Shown here: positions 14,164 to 14,993 of the stretch, in pieces
How the letters are laid out: every line of letters begins with the position of its first letter
How positions within the stretch are numbered: the first letter of the stretch is position 1
Assembly: GCA_945906715.1 (NCBI GenBank)
Contig: CAMDRK010000026.1
Span: 1-14,993, forward strand
From: Nitrospira lenta
Lineage (GTDB): Bacteria > Nitrospirota > Nitrospiria > Nitrospirales > Nitrospiraceae
DNA: 14,993 nucleotides
Reading direction: 5' to 3'
Translations under genes and position numbers: made by a program
Notes under the pieces: model-generated
Seen by the model: only the letters and a program-made list of their open reading frames with translations
The model's database searches: none
Told to the model about the DNA's origin: nothing

Positions 14164-14409
14164 ATGGATTGCTCACGTTGCCAGGGTCTGATGGTAGAAG
14201 ATCAATTGTTAGACATGGAGGGCGCCTATGGCCAAATGTGGACGACGAGCCTGCGTTGTATGAATTGCGGTCATATCCACGACTCTGTGATCGAGCAGAA
14301 TCGTCTGGTTCGACAGGGGAAGGTCTTGGTGTTTACAAGTGGTGAGCCGGACTATCAGGATGACGAAGTCCATCTTGGGGCAGAGTCATTCATCAGGCGG
14401 GCAGCCTGA
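14164..14409 (+). CDS. Small zinc-ribbon-like protein
   Basis: This 81-residue protein has two CxxC knuckles, C3-S-R-C6 and C32-M-N-C35, spaced as in a zinc ribbon. The stretch between them is acidic (VEDQLLDMEGAYGQMW), and the second knuckle is followed by GHIHDSVIEQNRLVR. The rest has no recognisable domain. The start at 14164 is fixed by AAGGAGG at 14151-14157. An upstream ATG at 14134 is in frame but would bury that site inside the coding region. I infer a metal-binding protein, perhaps regulatory, but no partner gene is visible: it stands alone between non-coding stretches. Small proteins opening with MDCxRCxGLMV are familiar to me as hypothetical proteins in Nitrospira-like genomes, from memory only. 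Confidence 0.78.
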   Translation: MDCSRCQGLMVEDQLLDMEGAYGQMWTTSLRCMNCGHIHDSVIEQNRLVRQGKVLVFTSGEPDYQDDEVHLGAESFIRRAA

Positions 14410-14447
14410 CTTATTACTGAGCCGACCACCAAATAGTGCTTATGCTG

Positions 14448-14573
14448 CCGTTCATGGTTCGACAAGCTCACCACGAACGGTAGCCCTGATGCCCGTTCGC
14501 CCTGAGTGCTCCGGCTAGGCTCAGCACAGGCCTGTCGAAGCCTGCGGTGAGTTTATCGAACCGGGCAGGAACG
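14448..14573. repeat. GTTCG/TCGAAC-type dispersed repeat
   Basis: CCGTTCATGGT (14448-14458) and ACCACGAACGG (14470-14480) form an 11-bp inverted repeat with one mismatch around TCGACAAGCTC. A second module follows: CCCGTTCGCCCTGAG, then CTCAGCACAGGCCTGTCGAAGCC (in parts) and GGTGAGTTTATCGAACCGGG. These are variants of the common theme of GAGCCTGTCGAA and GTTCG. No open frame of interest crosses it. Similar repeats are widespread in several bacterial phyla (recall). Confidence 0.65.
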
Positions 14574-14782
14574 CATTATTTGTTGACCCCATCAGTAACC
14601 AGCATTGCCCATGCCATTTCGGTTGCAAGCGCTGATGTCTGACTCAAGCGAGACGGGCACGACCGACGGGAAATGTGCGACCGGCAGGGCAAGGGCTCAT
14701 ACGTCACATGAGTCTCGCGCTTCGCGTTTGTCGCGCGCCACGCCGCCATTTCGTCATGAACCGCCATGAATAATTCGGGCTT
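14572..14782. repeat. Probable ~210-bp diverged member of the CATTATTCATGA repeat family
   Basis: The right end, CGTCATGAACCGCCATGAATAATTCGGGC (parts of 14752-14780), matches the right arm of the 142-329 element. The left end begins CGCATTATTTGTTGAC (14572-14587), a plausible diverged counterpart of CGCATTATTCATGAAC. The length is close to that of the first element (188 bp). A 74-codon minus-strand open frame with a GTG start spans it exactly, ending in the left arm. That frame looks like a by-product of the repeat and is not called as a gene. Confidence 0.45.
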
Positions 14783-14792
14783 GGCAGTCCTC

Positions 14793-14826
14793 CGTTTCAC
14801 CGTTCACATCTCACCCTTCACGGTTT
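14793..14826. repeat. TTCAC-rich repeat
   Basis: The units CGTTTCAC, CGTTCACATC, TCACCCTTCACGG follow one another. They are inverted relatives of the GTGAAAGGTGAAATG units at 11164-11190. The stretch is non-coding and short. Confidence 0.5.
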
Positions 14827-14865
14827 TCTGGAATGGCCGCTGTAAGGCCAGGGGATTTCGGGCGA

Positions 14866-14882
14866 CTAGCCCGCATGATTCA
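14866..14882. repeat. Truncated CATTATTCATGA-family repeat end adjoining the intron
   Basis: CTAGCCCGCATGATTCA matches the first 17 positions of the left end at 142-158 at 15 of 17 bases. The expected continuation TGA is replaced at 14883 by GTGCGCC, the presumed first nucleotides of the intron. The preceding CGGGCGACTAGCCCG (14859-14873) is a small palindrome. Confidence 0.5.
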
Positions 14883-14993
14883 GTGCGCCGTGAAAAGGTG
14901 CACGTCCCCAGCGGGTGAGAGTCCCGCCCGGCAACTGTCGCTCCAGCCGGTAGCAATCGGAGCGTCGGGGGAGGCAACGAACTCGACGAAGCC
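14883..14993 (+). mobile_element. 5' end of a group II intron (partial, runs off the window)
   Basis: GTGCGCC at 14883 fits the GUGYG 5' consensus of bacterial group II introns. A domain-I-like series of hairpins follows: GCGGGTGAGAGTCCCGC (about 14911-14927), with the GUGAGAGUCCC-type loop common in these ribozymes, then CGCTCC and GGAGCG arms flanking AGCCGGTAGCAATC (about 14939-14964). The sequence continues through GGGGGAGGCAACG and GACGAAGCC to the window edge. The rest of domain I, the reverse-transcriptase gene and domains V-VI are outside the window. A cobalamin riboswitch was considered because of the GGTGAGAGTCC...GGCAACTGTCGC stretch, but the GUGCG start and the flanking repeat favour an intron. 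Confidence 0.65.

Noticed and set aside
14576..14800. Minus-strand 74-codon open frame as a CDS
   Set aside because: It uses a GTG start, has no clear ribosome binding site, and lies within a dispersed repeat whose arms form its ends.
14883..14993. Cobalamin riboswitch
   Set aside because: GGTGAGAGTCC and GGCAACTGT resemble riboswitch segments, but no B12 box is seen, and the GTGCG start within an interrupted repeat fits a group II intron better.

Overview
The window is dominated by one complete-looking tad (tight adherence, Flp type IVc pilus) locus on the + strand, about 521-11145. A two-gene unit of poorly understood function follows (11243-13206), then two small hypothetical genes (13288-13851 and 14164-14409). 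Both ends are rich in repeats. No supported gene lies on the minus strand, and I saw no tRNA, rRNA or CRISPR array. The moderately GC-rich sequence, the style of the Tad proteins, the lone TAT-exported DUF362 protein beside a squalene-cyclase-like repeat protein, and the abundant short dispersed repeats (GAAGGCT-type, CGTGAAA-type, GTTCG/TCGAAC-type and CATTATTCATGA-type) suggest a Nitrospira-like member of Nitrospirota. That assignment is from recall and not from a search.

Tad locus, in order: Flp pilin (521), prepilin peptidase CpaA/TadV (760), CpaB/RcpC (1487), a short secretin-less CpaC relative (2321), secretin CpaC/RcpA (3027), small lipoprotein (4514), TadE (4820), TadG (5226), CpaE/TadZ ATPase (6376), CpaF/TadA ATPase (7714), TadB (9021) and TadC (10195). 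Together these supply the pilin, its processing enzyme, the outer-membrane channel with its periplasmic parts, the polar-localisation ATPase, the motor and the inner-membrane platform. Most gaps are under about 70 bp or are overlaps. The three large internal gaps (cpaA-cpaB, cpaE-cpaF, tadB-tadC) each hold a member of the same hairpin-forming GAAGGCT repeat family. The pilin gene ends in a perfect 10-bp inverted repeat whose loop contains its stop codon.

Downstream, a prenyltransferase/squalene-oxidase-repeat protein and a DUF362 protein with a twin-arginine signal are translationally coupled, and both apparently start at TTG. After them come a signal-peptide protein with a single canonical EF-hand loop and an 81-residue protein with two CxxC knuckles.

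From 14410 to the end the sequence is non-coding: a GTTCG/TCGAAC repeat, a member of the CATTATTCATGA family, a TTCAC-rich repeat, and the first ~111 nt of what looks like a group II intron. The intron boundary falls exactly inside another copy of the CATTATTCATGA repeat end. I see no unequivocally new system. The best leads are the chimeric CpaC/CpaB-like protein, the terpenoid-cyclase-fold/DUF362 pair, the pilin 3' hairpin, and the repeat family with the intron inserted in it.
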